Positions 53,511-63,539 of a stretch of DNA of 64,000 nucleotides are shown here, in pieces (the stretch's first letter is position 1; each line of letters starts with the position of its first letter). The DNA lies in NCBI RefSeq assembly GCF_000526495.1, contig NZ_JAGE01000001.1, positions 1,300,001-1,364,000 on the forward strand, read 5' to 3'. This stretch comes from Ruminiclostridium josui JCM 17888. GTDB lineage: Bacteria; Bacillota; Clostridia; Acetivibrionales; DSM-1351. Below the pieces are notes generated by a model. It made no database searches. It saw only the letters and a program-made list of their open reading frames with translations, and was not told the DNA's origin. The translations under genes and the position numbers were made by a program.

Positions 53511-54326
53511 ATGATTAATCTTAACAAGAGGTTTGCATCTGGCATTATTGCTTTGTCTTTATGTGCAGTTTCAGCTCTACCTATTTACAATCTTGCAGCA
53601 GTAAAAAGTGAGAAAATTGTTTTTCCGGAAACAGAGTCATACATGTCTGATACAGAAAATGCAGTAAGTGCAGAACGTAAAATATTATATAGTAATTTAA
53701 ACTATTTAGCAGCAAAAGAAACTACAACAGAACCTACCAAAGCAGTAATTAAACCCGCACCGGCAAAAAAAACTGTAAGTCCTGCAAAAAAAGCAACTAC
53801 AAGTAAGACAAAAACATCAGCTCCAAGTACGGCTAAAAAAACAACCACAGTAAAGAAAGCAACCACAGTGAAAAAAACAACTGTGTCAAAAACCACCAAA
53901 AAAACTACCACTAAACCAACCACAAGCAGAAGCAATACAAGTACAGCTCCTGCAGCAAATTCAAAGGCATCTGCAATAATATCTACTGCAAAAAAATATA
54001 TAGGTGTACCCTATGTATGGGGTGGTACAACTCCAAGTGGCTTTGACTGTTCCGGTTTTATTCAGTACGTTTTTGCAAAACACGGAATTAATCTTCCCAG
54101 AACATCCGCAGAGCAATACAATGTTGGTTCATCTGTTTCAAAGGCAAATCTTAAAGCCGGAGACTTAGTTTTCTTTACAACATATAAGGCAGGTCCGTCC
54201 CATTTGGGTATTTATCTGGGTAATGGAAGTTTTATTCATGCAAGTTCTTCAAAAGGAGTTGTTATCACCAGCCTTAGCAACAGCTACTTTTCTCAAAGAT
54301 ATATAGGTGCAAAAAGAGTACTTTAA
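53511..54326 (+). CDS. Secreted NlpC/P60 cell-wall hydrolase
   Basis: 271 residues: signal peptide (1-25), a low-complexity linker rich in Lys and Thr (about 60-145) with short repeats such as [10 protein letters not shown], then an NlpC/P60 domain (about 155-271). The catalytic Cys is in [12 protein letters not shown], His in [10 protein letters not shown] and the third polar residue in FIHASS. It cuts peptide links in peptidoglycan. GGAGG before the ATG at 53511 sets the start. The linker may span the wall. The amidase gene follows after a terminator. Confidence 0.92.
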   Translation: MINLNKRFASGIIALSLCAVSALPIYNLAAVKSEKIVFPETESYMSDTENAVSAERKILYSNLNYLAAKETTTEPTKAVIKPAPAKKTVSPAKKATTSKTKTSAPSTAKKTTTVKKATTVKKTTVSKTTKKTTTKPTTSRSNTSTAPAANSKASAIISTAKKYIGVPYVWGGTTPSGFDCSGFIQYVFAKHGINLPRTSAEQYNVGSSVSKANLKAGDLVFFTTYKAGPSHLGIYLGNGSFIHASSSKGVVITSLSNSYFSQRYIGAKRVL

Positions 54327-54355
54327 AAACCTAATTTTTGTTACGCAAATTTTAC

Positions 54356-54386
54356 AAAAAGGTTGCAGAAAACTGCAACCTTTTTT
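54356..54386 (+). terminator. Terminator after the NlpC/P60 gene
   Basis: AAGGTTGCAG pairs with CTGCAACCTT around AAAA, then TTTT. Confidence 0.9.
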
Positions 54387-54444
54387 GTTGTTCTTATGGT
54401 AGAATGATAGTATGTCGCTTTTTAACGGAGGATGAAAATAGCAT

Positions 54445-55176
54445 ATGAAAATGGATAAATTGATTGAAAAAATAAGTCGTCGCCTTAGTCATAAAAATCT
54501 CATAACCCTGATAGTTATCCTTTCAGTAGCTATTATTGCTTTTTTGGGGCTTATTTTCAGAAATGATATTATTTTCCCCCTCAGTAATCTTGTATCTCTC
54601 GGCGAAGATTCCAATGCTGCTTCACTACCTCCTTTAGTTGTAATAGACCCCGGACATGGAGGAAGCGAACCTGGAGCAGTCAGCGGTTCAATCCATGAAA
54701 AAGAAATTACTCTTGCTATTTCATTGGAAGTTGAAAAACTACTTAATGAAAAACATATTGATAATATACTTACCAGAAGGGATGATACTGCTGTAAGTCT
54801 AGAAGATAGAGTAAAACTTGCCAACGAAAAAAAGTGCTCACTGTTTATAAGTATACATAATAATTCCTTTACTGACCCGGCTTCCCACGGGATACTTACA
54901 ACTTATAACCCATACTCAGATACAGGTGAGCGTAATGCTGAAATTATGCAATCAAAACTCAAAACTCTTGGCATGTTTAATAGAAAAATTGTTCCACGCC
55001 CAAATCTGTATGTTTTGCGTCACACAGAAATGCCATCACTCTTATTGGAAATAGGCTTTATCTCCAATAAAAATGATTTAAAGCTATTAACCTCTTCCGA
55101 TTTCCAGAAGAAATGCGCTGTACAAATAGTAAATGGTATAGAAGAAATACTTGAGGCAAATGCTATTGCCTCATAA
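54445..55176 (+). CDS. N-acetylmuramoyl-L-alanine amidase (Amidase_3)
   Basis: 243 residues. One transmembrane or signal segment (about 18-40) then an Amidase_3 domain: VVIDPGHGGSEPGA (zinc His), IHEKEITLAIS (Glu), LFISIHNNSF (second zinc His) and LLLEIGFISNK (catalytic Glu). It frees the peptide from muramic acid. The GGAGG site is about 13 nt before the ATG. The frame overlaps the end of the convergent dus gene by 14 bases. Confidence 0.92.
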   Translation: MKMDKLIEKISRRLSHKNLITLIVILSVAIIAFLGLIFRNDIIFPLSNLVSLGEDSNAASLPPLVVIDPGHGGSEPGAVSGSIHEKEITLAISLEVEKLLNEKHIDNILTRRDDTAVSLEDRVKLANEKKCSLFISIHNNSFTDPASHGILTTYNPYSDTGERNAEIMQSKLKTLGMFNRKIVPRPNLYVLRHTEMPSLLLEIGFISNKNDLKLLTSSDFQKKCAVQIVNGIEEILEANAIAS

Positions 55177-56125
55177 GAAAATTCTTCAGAAGAATGATAA
55201 TTTCTTCTTTATCTGTCATTTGGAATATTTTTTGTTTTGTATAAGCCGCGTCCCTCATACCTTTTATATACCAGGCTATGTGTGAACGCATTTCAAGTAT
55301 ACCAGTTCTTTCGCCTTTCAAGTCAATAAGCATATTCATATGCCTTATAATTGTATCTATTTTCTCTTGGGGCGAAGGGTCAGGAACTATTAATCCATCT
55401 TCCAAAAACCTGATTATTTTTTTAAATATCCATGGATTTCCCTGTGCTCCCCTTCCAACCATTATTGCATCGCACCGCGTTTCTTCAAAAAGCTTTTGAG
55501 CTTCTTTGGGACCGGTTACATCACCGTTTCCTATTACAGGTATCGAAACAGCCTCTTTTACTTGTCTTATTATGCTCCAGTCAGCTTTTCCACTGTAGTA
55601 CTGCTCTCTGGTTCTACCGTGAACAGCAATGGCGCTGGCACCGTTTTCTTCGGCAATACGTGCTATTTCAACAGCATTAATAAGGCTGTCATCCCAACCT
55701 TTTCTAATCTTAATGGTAACAGGTTTTTTAGAAGCAGATACAACCGCTCTGATTATTTCTCCAATCAGTTTGGGATTTTTCATCAACGCACTGCCCTCGC
55801 CGTTTTTAGTTATTTTTGGCGCAGGACAGCCCATATTTATATCAATTATTGCTGCATCAGAGGTGTTCAGCTTATCCGCAACCTCTGCCATGATTTCAGG
55901 ATCAGAACCGAAAATCTGAACAGCCCCAGGCTTTTCTATATCATGCATCAGAGTAAGTTTATTGCTTTTATCATCATCGTAGTGCATACCTTTTGCACTT
56001 ACCATCTCAGTATATACAAGTCCGCATCCCTGTTCCTTGCAAAGAATACGAAAAGGCATGTCCGTTACTCCCGCCATAGGAGCTAAAAATATATTGTTTT
56101 CTAATTCAACATTACCTATTTTCAA
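55163..56125 (-). CDS. dusB: tRNA-dihydrouridine synthase (DusB family)
   Basis: 320 residues, a flavin TIM barrel plus helical C-terminus. Motifs: NNIFLAPMAGVTDMPFRIL (FMN), INMGCPAPKITKN with the catalytic Cys, and AIAVHGRTREQYYSGKADW. It reduces uridines in tRNA. No nusB or lysS is adjacent, unlike in many bacteria. The gene is convergent with the amidase gene. Confidence 0.94.
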   Translation of the reverse strand: MKIGNVELENNIFLAPMAGVTDMPFRILCKEQGCGLVYTEMVSAKGMHYDDDKSNKLTLMHDIEKPGAVQIFGSDPEIMAEVADKLNTSDAAIIDINMGCPAPKITKNGEGSALMKNPKLIGEIIRAVVSASKKPVTIKIRKGWDDSLINAVEIARIAEENGASAIAVHGRTREQYYSGKADWSIIRQVKEAVSIPVIGNGDVTGPKEAQKLFEETRCDAIMVGRGAQGNPWIFKKIIRFLEDGLIVPDPSPQEKIDTIIRHMNMLIDLKGERTGILEMRSHIAWYIKGMRDAAYTKQKIFQMTDKEEIIILLKNFLMRQ

Positions 56126-56558
56126 AAGTAGTAGCCCTCATTCAATTTATTATTTATATGAATATTATTTTTTGCAATCGCAATGATATTATAGCAATTT
56201 ATGTGCATCGGGTCAAAATCGATGAATTAGAGCTGCAAACTTTTTGTATTTATCTATACTCATCAGAATCAAATGTTTCTATTAATAGGCATTAGGTACA
56301 AAATTTTACAACACAAGTGCAAAAATTTACAAAAATAATAGCTATAAATAGCAAAATTGCACAATTTTGCGGTAAAATATAGAAATATATTGTATATATT
56401 TACAAAGTAAAATATAATAAAAATACAATATATTACGGAATTAGTACAAAATTTTACAAGCTTGTTTATGCCAGGGAACATAATATATCCGAAACAATAC
56501 AGATATTATTTACAAGAATGTCTGTTTTGTTAATAAATAATTTAAAGGAGAGGAAAAA
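56126..56558. other. 433-bp control region of the first GH11 gene
   Basis: No gene is seen. It holds a promoter at 56390-56418 and TACAAAATTTTACAA at 56297-56311 and 56445-56459 (perfect repeats), plus a degenerate copy near 56318. Part of it is homologous to 60318-60579 before the second GH11 gene. Confidence 0.6.
56390..56418 (+). promoter_or_regulatory. Promoter of the first GH11 gene
   Basis: TTGTAT (56390-56395), 17 bp, TATAAT (56413-56418), giving a leader of about 134 nt. TACAAAATTTTACAA copies lie on both sides. Confidence 0.7.
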
Positions 56559-58283
56559 ATGTTTAACAAAGCAAAAGGCAAGTTCAAAAAACTCGCAATA
56601 ACTGCAGTGGCAATAGCATCGCTATTAGTTCCATCTGTAGCCTTTGCAGGACAAACCATCACTTCAAATCAAACTGGCTATGAAGATAATTTCTTCTGGT
56701 CATTCTGGACTGATGGTGGCGGGTATGCTTCCATGACTTTAAACGGTGGTGGTAGCTACAGCACTAGTTGGAGTAATTGCGGTAATTTTACTGCAGGTAA
56801 AGGTTGGAGAACAGGATCAGACAGAGTAATCAACTTCTCAGGTACTTTTAATGGTGGTAACAATGGATATTTAGCCATTTACGGATGGACTCAGAATCCT
56901 CTTGTTGAATACTACATAATTGAAAACTATGGTGCTTGGACTCCTCCGGGAGCACAATCTGTTGGAACTTTCAACTCCGATGGAGGAACATACAACTTAT
57001 ATCGTACAACAAGATATAACCAACCTTCAATCGTTGGTACTGCAACTTTCGATCAGTACTGGAGCGTACGTACTACAAAGAGATCTAGCGGAAGCGTAAC
57101 TACTGCAAACCACTTCAATGCTTGGAAGAGCAAAGGATGGAACATGGGTAGCCATGATTACCAGATAGTTGAAACTGAAGGTTACCAGAGCAGCGGTAAC
57201 TCCAACATAACAGTAAGCGAAGGCAGCAACAATGGTGGAAACAATGGCGGTAATACTGGTGGAAACAACGGTGGAAACAACGGTGGAAACACTGGTGGTA
57301 ACAACGGTGGAGACACTAGCGCTATTAATCTCAATTCATGGCAGTGCAACAATCGCAGCAGCAATCTGAATGTATGGACAGGTGCTGTAGGTGGTTGGAA
57401 TGTAGGAGATTGGATTGAATTCAACAACGTTGATCTTACAGGTAAAACTTACTTGAACTTCAATCTTGCATCCGGACAAAACGGTAGCTACAAAGTAGTT
57501 ATTGACAATTACTATGGTACACAAATTGGTACACTGAATTTCACATCAACTGGCGGTTGGGATACTTATAATAACCAAAGCTGCAACATAAGCAGTGTAA
57601 GCGGAAGCCATAATGTATATATCATATGTACTAGTGGTGCGGCAAACATCGGTACTTTGACATTTGGTGGTTCAGGCTCAACAGGTGGAAATAACGGCGG
57701 TAATACTGGTGGAAACACTGGCGGAAATACTGGTGCAAACGGCAATGTTTACCTTTGCTTTGATGATGGCCCAAATAACGGTAACTCATCTACTCTTATA
57801 AATGCTCTGAAATCTGCAGGAGTAAACAAAGCTACTTTCTTCGTCTGGGGTAACAGAATCAGCAGTAACTCAAATGCTTGGAATGCTTATGTAAATTCAG
57901 GATTCAGTCTGCAAAATCATAGCTGGACTCACTCTCACATGACAAGCTGGAGCTACCAACAGGTTTATAATGATTTACAGCAATGTAATCAAGCTATCAT
58001 TAGCGCTGGAAAACCTGCTCCTACCAAGGTTAGATTGCCTTATCTCGAGAGCAACGGTACTATACAGCAAGCTTGTTCAGCACTAGGTTTACAAATAGTA
58101 TCACCTAATGTTGACACTCAGGACTGGAACGGAGCAAGCACACAAGCAATCATTAACGCTTGCAATAACTTGAATGCTAATGGCAATGCATTGATGCATG
58201 ATGCTTATGCAACAACTAATGCAGCTATTCCTACTATCGTTCAGAATCTCAAAAACCGCGGACTTGGTTTCGCACAATACTAA
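56559..58283 (+). CDS. Secreted GH11 xylanase - CBM6-like - CE4 deacetylase
   Basis: 574 residues. Signal peptide (1-30, ending VAFAG); GH11 xylanase (about 31-222) with catalytic Glu in [12 protein letters not shown] and [14 protein letters not shown]; a Gly-Asn linker; a CBM6-type beta-sandwich (about 250-370); a second linker; and a CE4 deacetylase (about 395-574) with [11 protein letters not shown] (metal Asp), [12 protein letters not shown] (two His) and LPYLESNG. It cleaves xylan and removes acetyl groups. No dockerin is seen, so it is a free enzyme rather than a cellulosome part. GGAGAGG precedes the ATG. Confidence 0.93.
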   Translation: MFNKAKGKFKKLAITAVAIASLLVPSVAFAGQTITSNQTGYEDNFFWSFWTDGGGYASMTLNGGGSYSTSWSNCGNFTAGKGWRTGSDRVINFSGTFNGGNNGYLAIYGWTQNPLVEYYIIENYGAWTPPGAQSVGTFNSDGGTYNLYRTTRYNQPSIVGTATFDQYWSVRTTKRSSGSVTTANHFNAWKSKGWNMGSHDYQIVETEGYQSSGNSNITVSEGSNNGGNNGGNTGGNNGGNNGGNTGGNNGGDTSAINLNSWQCNNRSSNLNVWTGAVGGWNVGDWIEFNNVDLTGKTYLNFNLASGQNGSYKVVIDNYYGTQIGTLNFTSTGGWDTYNNQSCNISSVSGSHNVYIICTSGAANIGTLTFGGSGSTGGNNGGNTGGNTGGNTGANGNVYLCFDDGPNNGNSSTLINALKSAGVNKATFFVWGNRISSNSNAWNAYVNSGFSLQNHSWTHSHMTSWSYQQVYNDLQQCNQAIISAGKPAPTKVRLPYLESNGTIQQACSALGLQIVSPNVDTQDWNGASTQAIINACNNLNANGNALMHDAYATTNAAIPTIVQNLKNRGLGFAQY

Positions 58284-58299
58284 AAAATAGAATAGTCTC

Positions 58300-58338
58300 A
58301 AAAGTCGCCTGTTTATTACGGGCGGCTTTTGTATTGAC
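58300..58338 (+). terminator. Terminator after the GH11-CE4 gene
   Basis: AAAAGTCGCC pairs with GGCGGCTTTT (one wobble), then TGTATT. Related to the terminator at 61701-61740. Confidence 0.8.
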
Positions 58339-58486
58339 TATGTGGATTTCCCGTTTTCAGTTGAAATTCTTTTTTCACAAATTTCCTTTAAGCAATAATT
58401 TGTTTTAGCAGCCACTTTATTTTCTAGAATGCAGATTTGTCCACATAATAAAAAAATAGCTGAATATAAATAAGGAGGAGAAAAAC

Positions 58487-60289
58487 ATGAAGAAGGTTAA
58501 CCGAACCTTACTTAAGTCTTTTCTAGCGCTCATAGCTTTGTTATTGATTGTGTCTATCATATTATTTATTCCCCAAAAAGTATCATCTAAACCATGGGCA
58601 CAAACCAATGGACCATATGGTGGTTATATCCATTGTTTTGCAATAGAGGATAAAGATATTTTTGTGGGTACAGAAGGAAGCGGCGTTTTTCACTCAACAG
58701 ACAATGGCAAAAGTTGGAGCGAGATTAACTCCGGATTAACAAGTAAGAATGTATATTCATTAGCTATTAGCGGCAAAAAGATTTTTGCTGGAACCAACGG
58801 CGGTGTTTATACCTCCGACAATAACGGCGTAAGCTGGAATCTAATCGATTCGGACTTAAAAAATACTATTGTCCTCTCTCTTGCTGCCAGTGGTACTAAT
58901 ATTTTTGCCGGAACCAGCAGTGGCGTTTTTCTTTCTACAGACAATGGCGCAAACTGGAAGGCAGTAAATTCAGGTTTGACATTCCTTAGTGTCAATTCTT
59001 TGGCTATAAAGGACAATAATATCTTTGCTGGAACTGAGGACGGCGGCATTTTTCTTTCCACTAATAACGGTGAAAGTTGGAGTCCGGTTAATTCAGGTCT
59101 GACGACCACACAAATTAATTCCCTTCTCGTAAGTGGTACAACAATCTTTGCAGGAACTTATGGCGGAGGAGTTTTTGTTTCCACCAATAATGGTGCAAGT
59201 TGGGATGCAGTTAATACCGGTTTGACAAATAAAAATATCTACTCTCTTGTATGCAGTGGTTCAAATATTTTTGCTGGTACTGATGACGGCATTTATTTTT
59301 CTACTGACAATGGTGCAAACTGGATAGCAGTTTCCTCTGGTTTAACAAATAAATATGTTTTTTCGCTTGCCGCCAATGGCAATAATATCTTCGCTGGAAC
59401 CAATGGTGGAGGAATATTCCTTTCTACTGATAACGGTGCGAGTTGGAAAGGCGTAAATTCAGGTTTGACAAATACCCATGTTGGCTCTATAACCAAGAGT
59501 GGTTCCTTCATTTATGCCGGAACTAATGGAGCTGGAGTATTTCTCTCTGATGATAATGGTGAAAACTGGAAAGAAATTAATTCAGGTTTAACTAATCCTT
59601 ATGTTTTCTCTCTTGCTGTTATGGGCAATAATATCTTTGCCGGAACTAACGGAGGGGGCGTTTTCCTCTCAACTGACAATGGGACAACCTGGAAAGAATC
59701 CAATTCAGGTTTGAGTAACAAATATGTCTACTCACTTGCAGTTAGTGGTTCCAATATCTTTGCTGGAACCTTGGGTGGTGGTGTTTTTCTTTCTACCGAC
59801 AACGGCACAAGCTGGAATCCGGTTAATTCAGGGCTTCCAAATCCTAATATTGGGTCTCTTGCTGTTATCGATAAAAATATCTTTGCCGGGACTTTTGGTA
59901 ATGGTGTTTTTCTTTCTAATGACAACGGAGCAAGCTGGAAAGAGATCAATTTGGGTTTGACAAGTACTCAGATATTTTCACTTGCTGCCAGCGGCACAAA
60001 ACTCTATGCAGGAACTCCCGAAGATGGTGTTTTTCTCTCTACAGATAACGGAACAAGCTGGAACATGATTAATTCAGGTCTGACAAACACAAAAATAGAT
60101 ACTCTTTCAGCAAGTGGTGAAACTGTCTTCGCAGGAACTTATGGCGGCGGGGTTTTTACATCTACAGATAGCGGTAAAAACTGGAAAGAAAAGAATTCAG
60201 GGTTGGAAAATATTGATGTCTATTCTTTTTGTATAAGCGATTCTAATATCTTTGCCGGAACTAATGGTAAGGGTATTTGGGTAAGATAG
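58487..60289 (+). CDS. Anchored 13-repeat BNR-type beta-propeller protein
   Basis: 600 residues. An N-terminal transmembrane or signal segment (about 12-34) is followed by 13 repeats of about 41 residues, each with GVFLSTDNG, a Trp (DNGASW), NSGLT and IFAGT. The STDNGxxW element is the Asp-box of sialidases and related propellers. No catalytic acid set for sialidase is visible, so it is more likely a binding or scaffold protein. It lies between the two xylanase genes and may act on plant polysaccharide (inference). GGAGGAG precedes the ATG. Confidence 0.8.
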   Translation: MKKVNRTLLKSFLALIALLLIVSIILFIPQKVSSKPWAQTNGPYGGYIHCFAIEDKDIFVGTEGSGVFHSTDNGKSWSEINSGLTSKNVYSLAISGKKIFAGTNGGVYTSDNNGVSWNLIDSDLKNTIVLSLAASGTNIFAGTSSGVFLSTDNGANWKAVNSGLTFLSVNSLAIKDNNIFAGTEDGGIFLSTNNGESWSPVNSGLTTTQINSLLVSGTTIFAGTYGGGVFVSTNNGASWDAVNTGLTNKNIYSLVCSGSNIFAGTDDGIYFSTDNGANWIAVSSGLTNKYVFSLAANGNNIFAGTNGGGIFLSTDNGASWKGVNSGLTNTHVGSITKSGSFIYAGTNGAGVFLSDDNGENWKEINSGLTNPYVFSLAVMGNNIFAGTNGGGVFLSTDNGTTWKESNSGLSNKYVYSLAVSGSNIFAGTLGGGVFLSTDNGTSWNPVNSGLPNPNIGSLAVIDKNIFAGTFGNGVFLSNDNGASWKEINLGLTSTQIFSLAASGTKLYAGTPEDGVFLSTDNGTSWNMINSGLTNTKIDTLSASGETVFAGTYGGGVFTSTDSGKNWKEKNSGLENIDVYSFCISDSNIFAGTNGKGIWVR

Positions 60290-60413
60290 GTAACCTAAAA
60301 AAGTTCACCTGTTATGTGAATAACAATTTTTACAACATAAGTACAAAATATTCCAGTATAAATAAATATCCATAGTAAATATGTATAATTTTTTTGTAAT
60401 TTATATAAATATC

Positions 60414-60442
60414 TTGTATAAATTACCAAAACAGAGTATAAT
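60414..60442 (+). promoter_or_regulatory. Promoter of the second GH11 gene
   Basis: TTGTAT (60414-60419), 17 bp, TATAAT (60437-60442). The same -35, -10 and spacing as the first GH11 promoter, with a diverged spacer. Confidence 0.7.
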
Positions 60443-60579
60443 ATAGATACAATATATTACTACTTTGTGCAATATTCTACAACACTAAATAAATATTCAA
60501 CTTGAATTTATTTGAAACAATGCAGATATTTATAAAAATGTCTGTTTTGTTAATAAATAATTTAAAGGAGAGGAAAAAA

Positions 60580-61686
60580 ATGTTTAACAAAGCAAAAGGC
60601 AAGTTCAAAAAACTCGCAATAACTGCAGTGGCAATAGCATCGCTATTAGTTCCATCTGTAGCTTTTGCAGGACAAACCATCACTTCAAATCAAACTGGCT
60701 ATGAAGATAATTTCTTCTGGTCATTCTGGACTGATGGTGGCGGGTATGCTTCCATGACTTTAAACGGTGGTGGTAGCTACAGCACTAGTTGGAGTAATTG
60801 CGGTAATTTTACTGCAGGTAAAGGTTGGAGAACAGGATCAGACAGAGTAATCAACTTCTCAGGTACTTTTAATGGTGGTAACAATGGATATTTAGCCATT
60901 TACGGATGGACTCAGAATCCTCTTGTTGAATACTACATAATTGAAAACTATGGTGCTTGGACTCCTCCGGGAGCACAATCTGTTGGAACTTTCAACTCCG
61001 ATGGAGGAACATACAACTTATATCGTACAACAAGATATAACCAACCTTCAATCGTTGGTACTGCAACTTTCGATCAGTACTGGAGCGTACGTACTACAAA
61101 GAGATCTAGCGGAAGCGTAACTACTGCAAACCACTTCAATGCTTGGAAGAGCAAAGGATGGAACATGGGTAGCCATGATTACCAGATAGTTGAAACTGAA
61201 GGTTACCAGAGCAGCGGTAACTCCAACATAACAGTAAGCGAAGGCAGCAACAATGGTGGAAACAATGGCGGTAACAACGGTGGAAACAACGGTGGTAACA
61301 ATGGTGGAAACAACGGTGGTAACACTGGAAGTAGTATCAATCTCAACTCATGGCAGTGCAACAATCGCAGCAGCAATCTGAATGTATGGACAGGTGCTGT
61401 AGGCGGTTGGAATGTAGGAGATTGGATTCAATTCAACAATGTTGATCTTACAGGTAAAACTTACTTGAACTTCAATCTTGCATCTGCACAAAACGGTAGC
61501 TACAAAGTAGTTATTGACAATTACTATGGTACACAAATTGGTACACTGAATTTCACATCAACTGGTGGTTGGGATACTTATAAGAACCAAAGTTGTAGCA
61601 TAAGCGGTGTAAGCGGAAGTCATACTGTATATATCATATGTACTAGTGGTGCGGCAAACATTGGTACTTTGACATTTGGAAGTTAA
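60580..61686 (+). CDS. Secreted GH11 xylanase - CBM6-like
   Basis: 368 residues: the same signal peptide and GH11 domain as the protein at 56559, a NNGG linker with regular GGNNGGN repeats, and a CBM6-like module (about 250-368). It ends after the CBM, without the CE4 domain and without a dockerin. From the ribosome site to the start of the linker the DNA differs from the first copy by one substitution and one A insertion on my reading. ATG at 60580 is the start; a frame to 60502 is the leader. Confidence 0.94.
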   Translation: MFNKAKGKFKKLAITAVAIASLLVPSVAFAGQTITSNQTGYEDNFFWSFWTDGGGYASMTLNGGGSYSTSWSNCGNFTAGKGWRTGSDRVINFSGTFNGGNNGYLAIYGWTQNPLVEYYIIENYGAWTPPGAQSVGTFNSDGGTYNLYRTTRYNQPSIVGTATFDQYWSVRTTKRSSGSVTTANHFNAWKSKGWNMGSHDYQIVETEGYQSSGNSNITVSEGSNNGGNNGGNNGGNNGGNNGGNNGGNTGSSINLNSWQCNNRSSNLNVWTGAVGGWNVGDWIQFNNVDLTGKTYLNFNLASAQNGSYKVVIDNYYGTQIGTLNFTSTGGWDTYKNQSCSISGVSGSHTVYIICTSGAANIGTLTFGS

Positions 61687-61700
61687 GTCTCCTAGTAACA

Positions 61701-61740
61701 TACAAAAGTCGCCTGTTCTTATACAGGCGACTTTTGTATT
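61701..61740 (+). terminator. Terminator after the second GH11 gene
   Basis: TACAAAAGTCGCCTG pairs perfectly with CAGGCGACTTTTGTA around TTCTTATA. Confidence 0.85.
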
Positions 61741-61761
61741 GATAATGATGAATTTTAAAAT

Positions 61762-61841
61762 TTACGCATGAACCAATAAAAATTACGCAGTCACCTATTA
61801 ATCTTACGCAGAATTACACAGACAACCCTTAAAATTACACA
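61762..61841. repeat. Phased TTACGCA / TTACACA direct repeats
   Basis: TTACGCA begins at 61762, 61783 and 61804; TTACACA begins at 61814 and 61835. Spacings are 21, 21, 10 and 21 bp, on the same helical face. No gene is here. It may be a relic end of an IS21-like element or a protein-binding array. Confidence 0.6.
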
Positions 61842-61928
61842 AAAAACATTAAAACACAGTCCCCTCATATAAAAGCCTTGTATATGTGAATTTGATGTAA
61901 AAGTGGGTATATTGGTACAGGAATTAAC

Positions 61929-62597
61929 TTACTTTGATTTAAAAATTATTGCCATTTTAAAAAGTATAAATTTGAAGATTAAAAATCCAATCATGCAACC
62001 TATAAAATTTAACATTGCAATATCAACGTTGACAAGCCCTACTGGAAAAATCGCCCTAATTAATTGGACAGCTAATATGGAGGCGATGTAACATTTAATA
62101 ATCAATGAATTATTAAAATATCTGTTAATTCCAAATGGTATTAGAGCACCTAGTGGAACAAATAATAAAATATAAAGAAACCAGAAAACATATGGAGAGT
62201 TTCTTGTAAACATAAGAGGTAAGGTTTTAAAAGGTATCAGTTTAATAGAATGAGTGTATCCAAAAGACCGAATAGTCCTTGCAGCATCCCCTTCATTTGT
62301 AGCAGGATTAAGAAAGCAAATAGCAATTAATGCTATACTTAAAAATAAAAGTATCACCATTATTTTTCTAAAAGTGTTATTAATACAAAAATTCTTTCTC
62401 AAATTTTGCTCTATATTATTTCCAAATTGTGTAAATGCTTTTACTGAAGCATCATTTTGATTAAGTCCATTTTGTATATATTCATCTTGTAAATTATTCA
62501 AATGGTCAACATATTGTGCTTTGAGTTCCTGTCTTGTCTTTCTGTCAAAGTCTAAATTACCTACTAATCTAGAGGCACGTTTTTCAATATTATTCAT
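61929..62597 (-). CDS. Membrane protein with permease-prefix and VanZ-like parts
   Basis: 222 residues. The N-terminal 75 residues are helical (RKTRQELKAQYVDHLNNLQD) like the permease-prefix domain seen with PadR partners. About four transmembrane helices follow with a VanZ-like pattern: FWFLYILLFVPLGALIPFG and VNVDIAMLNFIGCMIGF. ATG at 62597 is preferred, with AGGGAG 9 nt upstream. It overlaps padR by 8 bases. Function unknown; glycopeptide resistance should not be assumed. Confidence 0.7.
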   Translation of the reverse strand: MNNIEKRASRLVGNLDFDRKTRQELKAQYVDHLNNLQDEYIQNGLNQNDASVKAFTQFGNNIEQNLRKNFCINNTFRKIMVILLFLSIALIAICFLNPATNEGDAARTIRSFGYTHSIKLIPFKTLPLMFTRNSPYVFWFLYILLFVPLGALIPFGINRYFNNSLIIKCYIASILAVQLIRAIFPVGLVNVDIAMLNFIGCMIGFLIFKFILFKMAIIFKSK

Positions 62598-62934
62598 TGT
62601 ATCCATCTCCCTTTTTAGCTAAAAATTTATTTATTAAAATGTTGATTGCTTGCCAACTATCTAGCTTCGATTCGAGTTCAACCTGACCTTTATTAGTTAT
62701 CTTATAATATTTTCTATTCATATTTTTCTGAAGTATTTTTTCCCAATATGAACTTATAAAACCTTTGTCTTCAAGTCTCTTGAGTGCTAGGTACATGGTA
62801 CCTTCTCCAAGCTCATAATATTCCCCCGTAGTACTTTTTATCTCTTTTCCAAGTTCATATCCATACATCGGCTTATATGATATTAAAATAAGTAAAATGA
62901 TATCTATATTACCTTTTAATAATTCTTTGTCCAT
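62590..62934 (-). CDS. PadR-family transcriptional regulator
   Basis: 114 residues. The winged helix is clear: ILLILISYKPMYGYELGKEI, then GEGTMYLALKRLEDKGFISS, then the wing KYYKITNKGQ and a helical C-terminus. Such regulators usually repress themselves and a neighbouring membrane protein gene, here the overlapping VanZ-like gene. Palindromes in 62962-62988 are likely operators. Confidence 0.9.
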   Translation of the reverse strand: MDKELLKGNIDIILLILISYKPMYGYELGKEIKSTTGEYYELGEGTMYLALKRLEDKGFISSYWEKILQKNMNRKYYKITNKGQVELESKLDSWQAINILINKFLAKKGDGYNE

Positions 62935-62961
62935 AAAAATCTCTTTCTATAAATATTTTTT

Positions 62962-62988
62962 ATACTAATAGTATTACAGTATTATACT
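62962..62988 (-). promoter_or_regulatory. padR control region: two adjacent palindromes
   Basis: ATACT-AAT-AGTAT (62962-62974) and AGTAT-T-ATACT (62978-62988), both perfect, the second covering a TATAAT -10 box on the minus strand. This suits autorepression. Confidence 0.65.
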
Positions 62989-63062
62989 CTGTATTGCAAG
63001 GTGTTTTTGTTGAATTTTTTATAATTTGGAATAAATTGTAATGTAATTATAGAATCCGACGT

Positions 63063-63539
63063 TTAATATGTTACCCCGGAACAACTGCAAAATACAGGTA
63101 CATTATTATTCCAATCCTTTGGTCTAGAACTAATTACCTTTGTGATAGGTCTTACTGTTTCAATACTAAGGGGTAACGTCCTTGAAACTCCTGTTTTTGC
63201 CAATTCAGCAAGGATAGTTACACAATTATGTTTAATATCAAAATCAGATACCTTTAATGTAAGAGCTTCTTTGGGTCTTATACCGCAGTCCATCATGAGT
63301 AAAATGAGGCAATGGTCTACTAAACCTGTGAAACTAGTTTTATCTGGTAATGCTAAAAGTTGTTGAAGTACATCAATAGGAATATCAATTATTTTGTCTT
63401 GAGCCTTGCGTTTAGGTAACGTTGTAACTGGATTGCTTGATATTATATCTTCTTCCTTAAGATATTCAAAGAAACATTTAAGGTATGCTCTTCTAAGATT
63501 ATACGTTGCTGGCTTAATATTCTCTTCCATATATCCCAA
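63063..63539 (-). pseudogene. Tyrosine recombinase (integrase) remnant
   Basis: 158 residues from the middle of a phage-type integrase. The core-binding helices (NIKPATYNLRRAYLKCFFEY) and the first part of the catalytic domain with Arg in MDCGIRPKEALTLKVSDFDI are present. It stops at VPVFCSCSG, so the second half with the HxxR box and the active Tyr is missing, and the N-terminal arm-binding domain is also absent. It lies downstream of tRNA-Arg, a common integration site, and is most likely a dead fragment of an integrated element. Confidence 0.75.

Noticed and set aside
57225-57320. CRISPR-like or minisatellite array in the xylanase linkers
   Set aside because: The repeats are the GGN/GGT codons of a Gly-Asn protein linker in frame; no unique spacers are present.
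61903-62091. A 62-codon plus-strand open frame
   Set aside because: It lies antisense to the VanZ-like membrane gene and has no ribosome site or recognisable features.
61929-62597. Glycopeptide resistance gene
   Set aside because: Only a distant VanZ-like membrane pattern is seen; there are no vanHAX genes, so resistance is not supported.
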